Positions 52,101-62,000 are shown, counted from the stretch's first letter. The stretch is DNA of 64,000 bases from Streptomyces violaceusniger Tu 4113 (GCF_000147815.2 NC_015957.1:1054001-1118000); one strand, 5' to 3'. The notes: generated by a model not told the origin, from the sequence alone. A program made the numbers and translations.

Positions 52101-52443
52101 CCAGCGCCGTGCCCGCCGAGGTGCCGTAGGTGAGATCCGCGCCGAAGGCCGCCGCCGCGGCGACCGTCGCGGCCAGCGCCGGGGTGCCGAGCTGCCCGCG
52201 CGACAGCCGCTCCGAGAGCGGTCTGCTGCCCACGTCGGATTCGTCCAACGCGAGCACATACGCCCCGTACTCCTCCGCGGCGGTCGCGGCCATCTCGTCC
52301 AGCGCGCCTCGCGCGCGGCTGAGCAGCACCCCGCCATCGGTGCGCCCGCCCGAGCGGCGCACCTCCTCCTCCACGGCCCGCGACAGCAGCCGCTCAACTT
52401 CCGTCCGGTGGCTGTCCCGCAGCACCGCCAGTGACCCCGGCAT
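49156..52443 (-). CDS. NB-ARC (STAND) ATPase with TPR repeats, 1095 aa
   Basis: An N-terminal region of about 230 residues has a Gly/Ala hydrophobic stretch (ALAATVAAAAAFGADLTYGT) that may be membrane-associated. It is followed by an NB-ARC domain: P-loop GPPGSGRTML (265-274), where the canonical Lys is Arg271, Walker B VTIVLDDAHD (D358-D359), and a RNBS-like LVLITSRTPL. About 650-1050 are TPR repeats (ALCSLGITLHHQGNLGEAAA; AHFQLGQACLRMGEVPRAEA; ALTQLARARLVAGEASAAVD). Such proteins oligomerise after sensing a signal. Function in Streptomyces unknown. Normal start ATG 52443. Confidence 0.82.
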   Translation of the reverse strand: MPGSLAVLRDSHRTEVERLLSRAVEEEVRRSGGRTDGGVLLSRARGALDEMAATAAEEYGAYVLALDESDVGSRPLSERLSRGQLGTPALAATVAAAAAFGADLTYGTSAGTALGAGVTAAVAGSAAAVVKLTTRHWPAAHRQAALRNQPGGSEQLRLQWLTAVEVRGIRPFIDQHRMTSAATRQGGGSAKRSTSSSTGQVPRLRGADRSQAARRRTVLDQSFAHLPEAEGPFAGRRAQLTQIAQWVQQARASTETQPTVVLLEGPPGSGRTMLAVRAAHHLRDQFRGACLVDLRGDSPEQAPLPTRDALLHLLNRLGAPRDQLLFRERSSQDQHIRRLTELYHQYLTGLPVTIVLDDAHDAEQVRTLIPERSDSLVLITSRTPLDLPADLAARVHRMEVGPLDEPGAEELLRTSAEEPTGTGPYDGQSVERIAELCGRLPLALRIAGSSLGPRTPAALVTELEAYGPVGAIERALWLRYTDQQDGARRLLRRLALAGRASLGGAAAAALLDTDEQAAGRHLEALGRAGLIQHVRGSRYRLHDLVRSFAHARLLDEEQPEQRTAAQERLIRSYAELADSVIRLVDGKTSTRADMFGKGAAGGHGFTSLDAALRWLDDESSFITAALRHAEGVDQSAVLHLLGALCDYCLLRGDLYRLGEISELTQAVDQGLLMRSVQWRTGIAARQLGELDQARTTLSSVVDLYFEAQHQAGAARALCSLGITLHHQGNLGEAAAKLREALELQQAEELRGDRGWTMHALAAVERDRGGLAEALELLDAALELHQESESLHGQAWAHFQLGQACLRMGEVPRAEAELRSALDAYSRTHDQRGEAWALTQLARARLVAGEASAAVDQLRQALSRHRENEDARGEAWTLYYLGQALEERGDHDSALRELERARLMFNRMRDVYGLACSRHHSARVTRDLRAAQTGSLRNSGFARQLLQDARHDFRRVGVAHGEAWSCVELAVIDAGNGKAAQALELVDEAAGLFAGYGDRRGRSWARFLRCTLLPFASAGGSVIGTAVAQEELAELAREMREEGTAGDSRLEGCAEAFALVLERGVEPETGWQAWQLGMVPSRHSREVMAVRPEPRG

Positions 52444-52503
52444 GTGATCCCCCTCCTGCAGCAGTGCCCTCAGTCTTCCGCTTCTGGCTCTTATCCGGCA
52501 GCC

Positions 52504-52555
52504 CTGTGGATAACTCCCCTGTGGACAACTTCGCCTGCCTCGCCGAGTGATGACT
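52504..52555. repeat. DnaA-box-like repeat element, copy 1
   Basis: CTGTGGATAAC (52504-52514) and CTGTGGACAAC (52519-52529) are followed by TTCGCCTGCCTCGCCGAGTG. Most of this also occurs at 62422-62451 (CTGTGGATAACTTCGTCTGC, then CTCGCCGGGTG). The TGTGGATAA motif matches the DnaA box. Both copies are in intergenic gaps. This may be a dispersed regulatory repeat rather than an origin. Confidence 0.55.
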
Positions 52556-52601
52556 CCCGGGCTTCAGCCCGCTGCGGCCCCTGACAGGCGGGGCCGAGGT
52601 C

Positions 52602-53549
52602 TCAGCGGTCGGCGTCGGCTTCGTCGGCTCCGTCGTTCTCGGACTCCGACGTTCCGGACGGAATGCGCGGTGGGGTCAGCAGATCGGCGAGGGCGGTGAA
52701 GTCGGTGATGAGCGGTGAGCTGCGGGTGGCGCTCCAGGCGAGACAGACATGGCCCGCTCCGATGCCCTCGACGGGGAGGATGACGACGTCGTGGCGGGTG
52801 TAGAAGTTGGCGGTGGAGAGCGGGATGACGCAGATGCCGGCCCCGGCCGCTACCAGTTCGAGTTTCTCCTCCACGCTGTTGATCGGTGGGACTTCGGCGC
52901 GCTCTCCGGTGCGCAGCTCGTTGGCCACATCCCGCCACTCCGGTACGGCGTCGGGGTCCTGGAGCAGATGCTCGCCGGCCAGGTCGCCGACCGGGAGCGA
53001 GGACTTCGTGGCCAGCGGGTGGTCCGCGGGGAGCACGACGACGCGGGGTTCGGTGAACAGGGGCCGCACCCGCAGCCCGTGCTGGTCGACGGGGAGGCGG
53101 ACGATGCTGACGTCGGCCCGGCCGTCGTGCAGCACCTCGACCTGGTCCTGCCAGCCGGTCCGCAGCAGCCGGACGTCCAGTCCCGGGTGGCGGGAGGTCA
53201 GGGCGCGCACCGCCGGGGTCACCGTGATGCCCGGCATGAAACCGATGGTGAACCTCGGGGTGTCGACGGCCGCGGCGGTGACCGCGCGGACCATGGCCGT
53301 GGAGGCCGCCAGCAGCCGGGGGGCTTCCGCCAGGAGCCGGGCTCCGGCCGCGGTCAGCTCGGTGCCACGTCGGTCGCGGCGCAGGAGCTGGACGCCGAGG
53401 TCGTCCTCCAGCGCGCGCATCTGGCGGGACAGGGCCGGCTGGGCGATATGCAGCCGCTCGGCGGCGCGGCCGAAGTGCAGTTCCTCGGCGACCGCCACGA
53501 AGTAGCGCAGCTTGCGCAGGTCGACGTCCACGCCGGTGCCCTCTCTCAT
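52602..53549 (-). CDS. LysR-family transcriptional regulator
   Basis: 315 residues. N-terminal LysR HTH (LRYFVAVAEELHFGRAAERL, then HIAQPALSRQMRALEDDLGV) and a LysR substrate-binding domain with two Rossmann-like lobes (TIGFMPGITVTPAVRALTSR; PLFTEPRVVVLPADHPLATK). The acidic C-terminal tail (SESENDGADEADADR) is a local extra. It follows the epimerase gene by 45 bases on the same strand and may regulate that operon. Confidence 0.87.
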   Translation of the reverse strand: MREGTGVDVDLRKLRYFVAVAEELHFGRAAERLHIAQPALSRQMRALEDDLGVQLLRRDRRGTELTAAGARLLAEAPRLLAASTAMVRAVTAAAVDTPRFTIGFMPGITVTPAVRALTSRHPGLDVRLLRTGWQDQVEVLHDGRADVSIVRLPVDQHGLRVRPLFTEPRVVVLPADHPLATKSSLPVGDLAGEHLLQDPDAVPEWRDVANELRTGERAEVPPINSVEEKLELVAAGAGICVIPLSTANFYTRHDVVILPVEGIGAGHVCLAWSATRSSPLITDFTALADLLTPPRIPSGTSESENDGADEADADR

Positions 53550-53594
53550 CGTCCCCGTCGTCCTTCCTACCCGAGGCCCGTGGGGACGCGCCGG

Positions 53595-54452
53595 TCAACC
53601 TCGCGCGAAGACGGCCGGCGGGTCGGTGAAGGCGGGGGCCCAACCGAGCTCGTCGCGGGCGCGGGCCGGGGTGAACTGCTGATCCAGGGCGAAGGCATCG
53701 GCGATCGGCCCCATCTCCGCACGGGCCTGCTCCAGGGTGATGGACACGGTCCTGCCCTCCAGCCCGACCCCGTGGCTCACGGCCTGTGCGACGTCCCGGG
53801 CCGTCGGATTGACTCCGCCGACACCCACGTAGACCGAACCGGCCTTGGCACGCAGGGCCGCCACGTAGAGTTCCGCGAGGTCTTCGACGTGGACCAGGGC
53901 CCAGCGCTGAAGGCCGTCGCCGATGTGGGCGATGGCGCCGGCTTTCCGGCCGGGCTGGGTGAAGAGGGTGTCGATGAGCCGGTTGTCGCCGCCGTACACC
54001 AGTCCGGCGCGGATGATCATGGGACGGCCGCCGCGAACGGCGCGGGCGAGGACCTCGTCCTCGACGGGGCGGCGCCAGGCGACCACCGCCGGCGGGTTCC
54101 AGGGAGCGTCCTCGTCTGCGACGCCGTCGGTGTCGCCGTAGACCCAGGTCCCGCCGGTGTGGACGTAGGCGCCCAGGCCGATGCCGTCCTGCAGGGCGGT
54201 GGCCACGGCGAGGTCTTCCTCGCCCGTCCGGGCCTGGGCGAGGTGGATGACGGCCTCGGCATGGGCCGCGGCGTCGTTGAGAACGGCGAGGTCCCCCAGG
54301 CCCCCGCGCACCGCGGCCGCCCCGACCGACTGGACCGATTGGGCCGCGTGCTCGCTGCGGGCCAGCGCGCGCACGGTGTGACCGTGCCGGTTCAGCGCCT
54401 CGATGACCGCCTTACCGATGTAACCGGAGCCGCCGGTGACGAAGACCTTCAT
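53595..54452 (-). CDS. NAD-dependent epimerase/dehydratase (extended SDR)
   Basis: 285 residues from ATG 54452 (GGAAGG upstream). The Rossmann motif KVFVTGGSGYIGKAVIEALN is at the start, and a GGTWVYG motif holds the Tyr of the SDR site; the usual YxxxK is not clearly intact, so activity is unsure. The C-terminal part (VHVEDLAELYVAAL; VGGVNPTARDVAQA) is typical of extended SDR proteins acting on nucleotide sugars or related carbonyls. In tandem with LysR. Confidence 0.8.
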   Translation of the reverse strand: MKVFVTGGSGYIGKAVIEALNRHGHTVRALARSEHAAQSVQSVGAAAVRGGLGDLAVLNDAAAHAEAVIHLAQARTGEEDLAVATALQDGIGLGAYVHTGGTWVYGDTDGVADEDAPWNPPAVVAWRRPVEDEVLARAVRGGRPMIIRAGLVYGGDNRLIDTLFTQPGRKAGAIAHIGDGLQRWALVHVEDLAELYVAALRAKAGSVYVGVGGVNPTARDVAQAVSHGVGLEGRTVSITLEQARAEMGPIADAFALDQQFTPARARDELGWAPAFTDPPAVFARG

Positions 54453-54680
54453 GACGTGCGTCCTTCCGCTTCTTTCGGGATCGCTTCCACCCTGCGGCCG
54501 GGGAGGGACCCGCGTCCAAGACCTGTTCCGCCCGCTGTGATGCCGCGGCGGCATCAGCCGGCCGAGGCGGGGTCGGACCCGCCTGCCGCTGCGGACCGAT
54601 GGAACGGCGCCAGCGGTTCGGCGCGGCTCCCCGGCGTGGGTGCCCCGGGTGCCTCTTGGGCCACGGCCTTTTGGCAGCCT

Positions 54681-54776
54681 TCAGCCGAGCCGCTCGGCGA
54701 GCGCGACGATGATGCCTCGGTCCTCGACGGCGAACATGATGTGGCGCAGGCCCAGCGTGTTCGGCGGTGCGACGCC
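54681..54776 (-). pseudogene. Glyoxalase/VOC-domain fragment
   Basis: A 31-codon stretch, ending at the stop 54681, reads PPNTLGLRHIMFAVEDRGII and VALAERLG. This matches the usual second beta-strand region of VOC (glyoxalase/bleomycin-resistance) proteins, but no flanking VOC sequence is found in any frame. I take it as a small gene remnant in the 54453-54839 gap, which otherwise shows nothing recognisable. Confidence 0.4.
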
Positions 54777-54839
54777 GCAACCGCGATCGCGCCGCCTGGC
54801 GTCATGCCTCAGGGGTAACCGAGTGGTGAAGGGGGGCCC

Positions 54840-57485
54840 ATGGAGCGTGGTGAGCGGATCGCCGGCCGCTACGAACTGGTGCGTCGGCTCGGCAGGGGCG
54901 GCATGGGCGAGGTGTGGGCCGCCCGCGACCACAACCTCCACCGTGACGTGGCCCTCAAGCTGCTCGTCCTCGACGACGGCCTCGCTCCTGACCTGCCGGC
55001 GCGGTTCGAACGCGAGGCGGTCGCCGCCGCCCAGATCAGCCACCCGAACGTGGTGGCGCTGTATGACCGGGGTGTGCACGAGGGCGTGCTCTTCCTCGTG
55101 ATGGAAAAGGTCGACGGCCCGCCCCTCAGCAGGATCATCCACCAGGAGAGCGGGCTGGAGCCCGGCCGCGTGCTCCGGATCGCCGATGGGATCTGCGCGG
55201 CGCTGGCCGCCGCCCACACCGCCGGCATCGTCCACTACGACATCAAGCCGCACAATGTGATGCTCACCTCCGACGGCCAGGTCAAGGTCGTCGACTTCGG
55301 CATCGCGGGCTTCCTCCAGACCGCTTTCTCCCTGGTCCGCTCGTCGCAACTCGCCCCGGCCGGCACGCCGGAGTACGCCGCGCCCGAGCAGTTCGGCGCG
55401 GAGCGGGGCGACAAACGCTCGGATCTCTACGCCCTCGGCGGCGTCCTGTTCGTGTTGCTGACCGGCCGACCGCCCTACACCGGCCACAGTGCCCTCGCCC
55501 TCATGGCCCAGAAAATCGGAGAGGACGCCCCCCGGCTCGACGCGATACGTCCCGGCCTGCCCACCGCGCTGACCGACCTGGTCGCGCGGCTCCTGGAACG
55601 CGATCCTGGACGGCGCCCCGGCTCGGCGGAAGAAGTCCGGCAGCTGCTGCGACGGGCCTCCGAGGAGGGCGACGACAGCGACCCCGGCACCGGCCCTGGA
55701 AGCACCGAGGAATCCAGCGGTCCGCTCTCGGAACTGCCGCCGGCGCTGGTTCCTGCGGTGGAGCTGGTCTGCCGCATCGACGACCGTGAGAAACAGATCG
55801 ACGCCCGGGTCCGCGTGGCTGAGGCGGTCGTCACCACGGCGCCGGACGCGGCCGGGCGCGTCCTGGCCGGTGTCCCCGCGGTGCAACACTGCTTGATCCT
55901 TTTGGGCCTGGCCGATGAGGCGACCGACCCAGGCCACTCCCGGCAGTTGTTCGAGCAGGCCGAGCGGCTGATCGAGGGGCTTCCGCCGGACCACGAGGCA
56001 TCGCCACTCGTCTCCTCGGCCGTGGCGTGGTACCTGACCAGGCATGCTCCCGAGCGTGCCGTCCCGTGGCTGGACCGCGTCGAACGGGTCGCCCACGACG
56101 ACCGCGGCGCGCCTGAGGAGATGGTCGAGAACCTGGCCGAACTGGCCGGCCGGGTGAGCGGGACTCATCCCGAACGCGCTGTCCGCCTCATGGCCCGCGT
56201 CGAACAGCTCGCCCGTCGCCTGCCCCCTGATCCCGAGATCGCTTTCTCCCTCCCCTGGCAGCTGGTGCGCATCGCGGCCGCCGGTCGGGCTGCCGACCCG
56301 GGATGCGCCGAACGTCTGATCGACCTCGCCGAGGAGCGGGCCCGGGGCGTGGAGACGACGCGCCAGCGGCGATCGGCACTTAAATGGACCGCCGAGACGG
56401 TGGCGGCGTTCGATCCCCAGCGAGCCGAGCGGATCGTCGGCGCGATGCCCCCGGAAGACCGGGCGTCCGCTTGGACGAGCGCGCTCCGGTCTGCCTCCAT
56501 CACCGACACCGACGTGGTGCCACTGCTGCTCGACTTGGCCGAACGAAACGCGCTGGAACTGCAGGTGTCACAGGAGGTGCGGACCCCGCGGGGTCCCCTC
56601 GGCCTCTTCGGCAGCAGCCGCCAAACGGTCACCGGCCCCGACCGGTACGCACTGCGGCGGACAGCCGTAGCTTTCGTACGTTTCGACGGTGCACGGGCAG
56701 AACGGCTCGCCCGGCGGATCGGGGAAGCGAGGCACGAGGCGGAGACGTTCATCGAGATGGCCGAAGAAGCGTGCAAAAGCCGCGGAGCGGCCGCCGGAAC
56801 GCAGCCCGGTCTCGCGCGTTCGTGGCTCCGCGCAGCCTACGAGGCGGCTCTCGGCGAGGTGGGGTGGGAGCAGGCTTCGCTGATGGGGCAGGTCGCCCGT
56901 GCCGCGGCGGCCGTCGACCCGGCACGCGCGCGACGGGCCGCCGACCACGCCGGCAAGGCCGACCCGAAGGGGGTGACCCCCTACGCCGTGGCTGCCCTTG
57001 CCTCGGACCTCGCCGCGGCGGATCCCGTACAAGCCGAGCGGCTCCTCAACTGGGCCATCGCTCCCGATTACCTGCTGAAGGACTCGGACCGGAACCAGAT
57101 CGCAGTCGCTCTCATCGATGTCGCCGTCGCGGTGGGCGACGGCCTCCCCAAGCGCACCGGTCGGCTGATCCAGCTGCTGCAAAAGGTGGTGAGGGCCTTC
57201 CGCTCGGCCTCGAAGCGAGAAGAGCTGTGGTCGGACTGGTCGAGGCGCTATCCAGGGCTCGGAACCCACAGTCCGGGCGTCGTAAGGCAGTTAGCCGAGG
57301 AGTACTACGGCCCCTGCCGCGACCACATGTTGAGGGCCGCCGCGGCGGCTTACCTCCCCGCGGATGTCGACCGGGCACTGGAGATCGCCGACGAAATCAC
57401 CGAGGCCGGGCTCCGGGACGATGCCCTCGGCGACATCGCGGTCGCGATCGCGCGGAGTGCTCACCCGGCGGCCTGGAAGGTGTGA
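54840..57485 (+). CDS. Ser/Thr protein kinase with a helical C-terminal half
   Basis: 881 residues. Residues about 10-270 are a Pkn2/Hanks-type kinase: glycine loop GRGGMGEVWA (18-27), ATP lysine K40 in VALKLL, catalytic loop HYDIKPHN (H132-Y-D134; Tyr replaces Arg of HRD, typical of 'non-RD' kinases), DFG at 152-154 and GTPEYAAPEQ. There is no membrane segment or PASTA domain. The remaining 600 residues are a long helical solenoid with repeated xxxRAERLxxR-type helices (RAERLARRIGEARHEAETFI; QAERLLNWAIAPDYLL). Target unknown. GAAGGGGGG precedes the ATG closely. Confidence 0.85.
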   Translation: MERGERIAGRYELVRRLGRGGMGEVWAARDHNLHRDVALKLLVLDDGLAPDLPARFEREAVAAAQISHPNVVALYDRGVHEGVLFLVMEKVDGPPLSRIIHQESGLEPGRVLRIADGICAALAAAHTAGIVHYDIKPHNVMLTSDGQVKVVDFGIAGFLQTAFSLVRSSQLAPAGTPEYAAPEQFGAERGDKRSDLYALGGVLFVLLTGRPPYTGHSALALMAQKIGEDAPRLDAIRPGLPTALTDLVARLLERDPGRRPGSAEEVRQLLRRASEEGDDSDPGTGPGSTEESSGPLSELPPALVPAVELVCRIDDREKQIDARVRVAEAVVTTAPDAAGRVLAGVPAVQHCLILLGLADEATDPGHSRQLFEQAERLIEGLPPDHEASPLVSSAVAWYLTRHAPERAVPWLDRVERVAHDDRGAPEEMVENLAELAGRVSGTHPERAVRLMARVEQLARRLPPDPEIAFSLPWQLVRIAAAGRAADPGCAERLIDLAEERARGVETTRQRRSALKWTAETVAAFDPQRAERIVGAMPPEDRASAWTSALRSASITDTDVVPLLLDLAERNALELQVSQEVRTPRGPLGLFGSSRQTVTGPDRYALRRTAVAFVRFDGARAERLARRIGEARHEAETFIEMAEEACKSRGAAAGTQPGLARSWLRAAYEAALGEVGWEQASLMGQVARAAAAVDPARARRAADHAGKADPKGVTPYAVAALASDLAAADPVQAERLLNWAIAPDYLLKDSDRNQIAVALIDVAVAVGDGLPKRTGRLIQLLQKVVRAFRSASKREELWSDWSRRYPGLGTHSPGVVRQLAEEYYGPCRDHMLRAAAAAYLPADVDRALEIADEITEAGLRDDALGDIAVAIARSAHPAAWKV

Positions 57486-57598
57486 TTCAAGGATCACACC
57501 ATGGGCTCGTCGTGGCAGGAGCCGGGGGCGATGGCGTCAGCAACACACTCGCCGACCACTCTCGGTGCGTATGATGATGCGCAGGGTTACGATCGCCT

Positions 57599-58990
57599 GT
57601 GGCAGACGAGAGCTATGACGTGATGGTGATCGGGACCAGCCAGGGCGGCCGGTTCCTGCCCATCGATCTCGCGAAGGCGGGCAGGAAGGTGGCGCTCGTC
57701 GAGCGCGGCCACCTGGGCGGCGTCTGCGTGAACTCCGGGTGCACCCCGACCAAGACCATGGTCGCCAGCGCACGCGCCGCCCACCAGGCGCGGCGCGGCG
57801 CGGAGTACGGCGTGCGGACCGGTCCGGTGTCGGTCGACCTCGCCGCCGTGCGGGAGCGCAAGCGGGCGATGGTCGCGGGCGCGCGGGAGAACTACGCGAG
57901 CCGCCTGCCGCAGGACGGGCTCGACCTGATCGAGGGCGAGGCCCGCTTCACGGGGCCCAAGACGGTCGAGATCGCCCTGCCGGACGGCGGGACGCGGGAG
58001 ATCGGCGCGCCGGTGATCGTCATCGACACGGGCACCAGGCCCAGGCAGCTTACGATCAGCGGCGCGCAGAGCGTCCCCGTCCTGGACTCAACGTCGATCA
58101 TGGAGCTGGGCGAGCTCCCCGAGCACCTGATCATCCTCGGCGGCGGCTACATCGGGCTGGAATTCGGGCAGATGTTCCGCAGGTTCGGCAGCGAGGTCAC
58201 GATCGTCCAGACCGGCCCCCGCCTGCTGATGCGCGAGGACGATGACGTATCCGACGAGGTCGCCACCCTCTTGCGCGATGAAGGGATCACGGTCCTGACG
58301 TCGGCGACGCCGGAACGGGTCGAAGAGGCGGGCGGCGGGCGGATGCGGCTGACCGTGCGCACCCCGGACGGTGAGCGCCGGGTCGAGGGCTCCCACCTGC
58401 TGTCGGCCATCGGCCGCGTCCCCAACACGGAGGCACTCACGCCGGTGGCGGCCGGCATCCGGCTGAGCGACAACGGTTTCATCGAGGTGGACGAGTACCT
58501 GGAAACCTCCGTCCCCGGCGTCTACGCCATGGGGGATGTCAAAGGCGGCCCGGCCTTCACCCACCTCTCCTTCGACGACTACCGGATCCTGCGCACCAAC
58601 CTGCTCGGCCAGGGGAAGGCGAGCACGCGGGACAGGATCGTCCCGTACACCGTGTTCATCGACCCGCAGCTCGGCCGCGTCGGCATGACCGAGCGACAGG
58701 CCGCGGAGCAGAACCGCTCGGTCCGCGTCGCGAAGCTGCCGATGAGCGCCGTCATCCGGGCCCTCGAGACGGGGGAGACGCGCGGCTTCATGAAGGCGGT
58801 CATCGACGCGGACACCCAGCAGATCCTCGGCGCCGCCGTGCTCGGCACGGAAGGCGGCGAGATCATGACGATCATCCAGGTCGCCATGCTGGGGGAGCTC
58901 CCGTATCCGGCCATGGCGAATGCCGTCTTCACGCATCCGCTGCTGGCGGAGGGCCTGAACACCCTCTTTATGAGCCTCGACGCCCAGTAG
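57599..58990 (+). CDS. Pyridine-nucleotide disulfide oxidoreductase (mercuric/lipoamide-type)
   Basis: 463 residues from a GTG at 57599 (no strong ribosome site). FAD-binding start YDVMVIGTSQGGRFLPIDLA; the redox-active pair is C43-x4-C48 in GGVCVNSGCTPTK; an NAD(P) Rossmann motif is LIILGGGYIGLEFGQM (about 180-195); and the C-terminal dimerisation domain ends with the catalytic-type HPLLAEGLNTLF. The His-Glu tail of classic dihydrolipoamide dehydrogenase is not conserved as such, so the substrate is unsure (mercury, lipoamide or a thiol). Confidence 0.85.
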   Translation: MADESYDVMVIGTSQGGRFLPIDLAKAGRKVALVERGHLGGVCVNSGCTPTKTMVASARAAHQARRGAEYGVRTGPVSVDLAAVRERKRAMVAGARENYASRLPQDGLDLIEGEARFTGPKTVEIALPDGGTREIGAPVIVIDTGTRPRQLTISGAQSVPVLDSTSIMELGELPEHLIILGGGYIGLEFGQMFRRFGSEVTIVQTGPRLLMREDDDVSDEVATLLRDEGITVLTSATPERVEEAGGGRMRLTVRTPDGERRVEGSHLLSAIGRVPNTEALTPVAAGIRLSDNGFIEVDEYLETSVPGVYAMGDVKGGPAFTHLSFDDYRILRTNLLGQGKASTRDRIVPYTVFIDPQLGRVGMTERQAAEQNRSVRVAKLPMSAVIRALETGETRGFMKAVIDADTQQILGAAVLGTEGGEIMTIIQVAMLGELPYPAMANAVFTHPLLAEGLNTLFMSLDAQ

Positions 58991-59026
58991 AGGGGAGAGG
59001 GGTCAGGCGTGGGTGTCGTCGGACCG

Positions 59027-62000
59027 CTAGTCGTTGGGTCGGTCGAGTCCCAGGTCGCTTCGCGGCCGGCCGACCATGGTGGTGGGGTCGGCGAGGCGGT
59101 CGAAGTCGGCGGCCGTAACGCCCGAGGCGAGGGCTGCCTCGCGCAGAGTGGTGCCCTCGTCGTCGGCCTTGTGCGCGATCGCGGATGCCTTGTCGTAGCC
59201 GATGGTGGGGCTGAGCGCGGTGACGAGCATGAGGGACTGATCCACGTACCCGTCGATCGTGGGTCGGTCGAGTTCGGTGCCTTCGACGCTGTAGCGGCGC
59301 AGCTTCTCGCAGGCGTCGCCGAGGATCCGGGCCGAGTGCAGCACGTTGTCGATGATGATCGGGCGCATGGCGTTGAGCTCGAAGTTGCCCTGTGCCCCCG
59401 CGGAGGCGATGAGCGCGTCCTCCCCGAGGGCCTGCAGGCAGATCATGACCATGGCCTCCTGCTGGGTGGGGTTGACCTTCCCGGGCATGATCGAGGAACC
59501 GGGCTCGTTGGCGGGCAGCTTGAGTTCATGCAGCCCGGCGCGGGGTCCGGAGGCCAGCCAGCGCATATCGTTGGCGATCTTCATCAGCGCGACGGCCAGG
59601 CCGCGCAGCCCGGCACTCACCGCGACCATCGCGTCCAGCGAGCCCTGCGCCGCGAACTTGTTGGGCGCGGCGACGAAGGGATGGCCGACGAGCTCGGCGA
59701 GCTGCGCGGCGATCTGCTCGCCGAACGCGTCGGGAGCGTTCAGGCCGGTGCCCACGGCGGTGCCCCCGGCGGCGAGCTGGTGGACGGCACGCAGGCTGTC
59801 GGCCAGCCTGGTGCGTGCATCGTGTAGCTGTGTGGCCCAGCCGGACCACTCCTGCCCGACGGTGAGCGGGGTGGCGTCCTGCAGATGGGTGCGGCCGATT
59901 TTGACGACGTCCACCCATGCCTCGGCCTTGGTGCGGATCGCCTGGGTGAGCCGGTCGACCTGGGGCAGGAGATGCCCGGTGACCTCGAGCACGGTGGCGA
60001 TGTGCATCGCGGTGGGGAAGGTGTCGTTGGACGACTGGCCCATGTTGACATGGTCGTTGGGATGCACGGGGTGCTTGGCGCCGAGGGTGCCGCCGAGCAG
60101 CTCGCTCGCCCGGTTGCCGATCACCTCGTTGACGTTCATGTTCGACTGGGTGCCCGAGCCGGTCTGCCATACGTACAGCGGGAACTCCGCGTCCAAGTCG
60201 CCGGCGACGACCTCGTCCGCGGCCTGGATGATCGCGGCGGCGCGCCGCTCGTCCAGGCGGCCGGCGCGCTGGTTGACCATGGCGGCGGCCTTCTTGACAT
60301 AGCCGTAGGCGTGGTAGACGGCTTTGGGCATGCGGTCGTCACCGATGGAGAAGTGGATCAGGGAACGCTGAGTCTGCGCGCCCCAGTAGTGGTCGGCGGG
60401 TACCTCGATCTGGCCCATCGAGTCGCTCTCGACGCGGGTGCCGGTGGGCGTGGTCCGGTCCGCGGCCGTCGTCGTCCCTCTGGCGGGGTGGTCGGAGTAT
60501 TCGGGCTGCCACATCGCCTTCTGTACGGCCTGCACGACGTCATCGATCCTGGCGCGGGCGACACCCTCCTCGAGTGCCTGGCGTACGACGGCGACCGCGA
60601 CGGTGGCGGAGGAGGCGCGGAGGTTGGCCACTCCGGGGAGCAGCGACGCGCCGGAGGTGGTGGTGTCGACCAGGCCGGCGACCGCCTCGGCGCCGGCGCG
60701 GATCATTCCGGGGGTGACGTGCTGCGCGCGGGAGACCACGGTGCCCAGGCCGAGGCCGGGGTAGACCAAGGCGTTGTTGGCCTGCCCGATCTTGTAGGCG
60801 ACGCCCTGGTACGACACCGGATCCCACGGGGTGCCGGTGCCGATCAGCGCCCGGCCCTCGGTCCAGTGGATGAGGTCGGCCGGGTGGGCCTCGATCTTCT
60901 CGGTCGGGTTCGAGAGCGGGAAGATCAGGGGCCGGTCGACGTGCGCGGCCATCGTCCGGATGATCGGCTCGGTGAAGGTGCCACCGGCCGTCGAGGTGCC
61001 GATCAAGATGGTCGGGTGTACCTCGGCCACCGTGGTGGCGAGGGAGATCCGGCCTTCGCCGTCCCGTTCGTAGCTCTTGGCCTCGCCTGCCGAGCGGGCG
61101 AACGGGGTCTGGAAGTCGCGTAGATCGTTCATGTCGTCCAGCAGCAGGCCCTGCCGGTCGACCAGCCAGATCTGCTGGGCCGCCGTCTCCCTACGGGCGC
61201 CGGCGCGGACCATCGCGTCGCGGATCTGGTCGGCGATGCCCACTCCGGCGGTGCCGGCGCCGAAGACGACCACCCGCTGCTCGGCCAGCGGTGTGCCGGC
61301 CGCCCGTACGCCGGCGAGGACGGCGGCCAGGGTGATCGCGCCGGTGCCCTGCATGTCGTCGTTGAAGACGCAGGCCTTGTCCGCGTACTCCAGCAGAATC
61401 CGGCGCGCATTGGACGGGCCGAAGTCCTCGAAGTGCAGCAGCGCCTTCGGGAAGCGCCGCGAGGCGGCCGTGATGTAGGCGTCGATGAGCCGGTCGTACG
61501 CCTCGGTGTGGTTGCGGGAGTGCCGCAGCCCGACATACATGGGGTCGTTGAGCAGGGTCTCGTTGTTGGTGCCGACGTCGAGCATGACCGGGATGACCCG
61601 GGCCGGGTCGATGCCCGCGGCCGCCGTGTAGACGGCGAGCTTGCCCTGCGAGATTCCCATGCCGTTGCTGCCCCAGTCGCCGATGCCGAGGATCTCCTCG
61701 GCATCCGTGGCCACCAGCAGATCGACGTCGTCGGCACCGAGCCCGAGGTTCGCGAACGCGGCCTCCACGGAGTCGGGATCGTCCACCGACAGATACACGC
61801 CGCGCGGACGCTGGTACTCATGGCTGTACTGCTCGATGGCCTGCCCGACGACCGGGTCGTACACGATCGGCAGCATCTCGGGCAGATGATCGACGAGCAG
61901 TTTGTAGTACAGCGTCTCGTTGCGGTCCCGTAGCGCTTCCAGGAACGTGTTCTGCGCCAGCGGCGTCGGCTGTGCCATGAACTGCTCGTACGCGCGCACC

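Noticed and set aside
49198..52434. 1078-codon plus-strand open frame opposite the NB-ARC/TPR gene
   Set aside because: It is a frame shadow of the TPR gene, with low-complexity Gln/Arg/Gly/Ala/Leu composition and no motif. The minus-strand gene has Walker and TPR motifs and a normal end.
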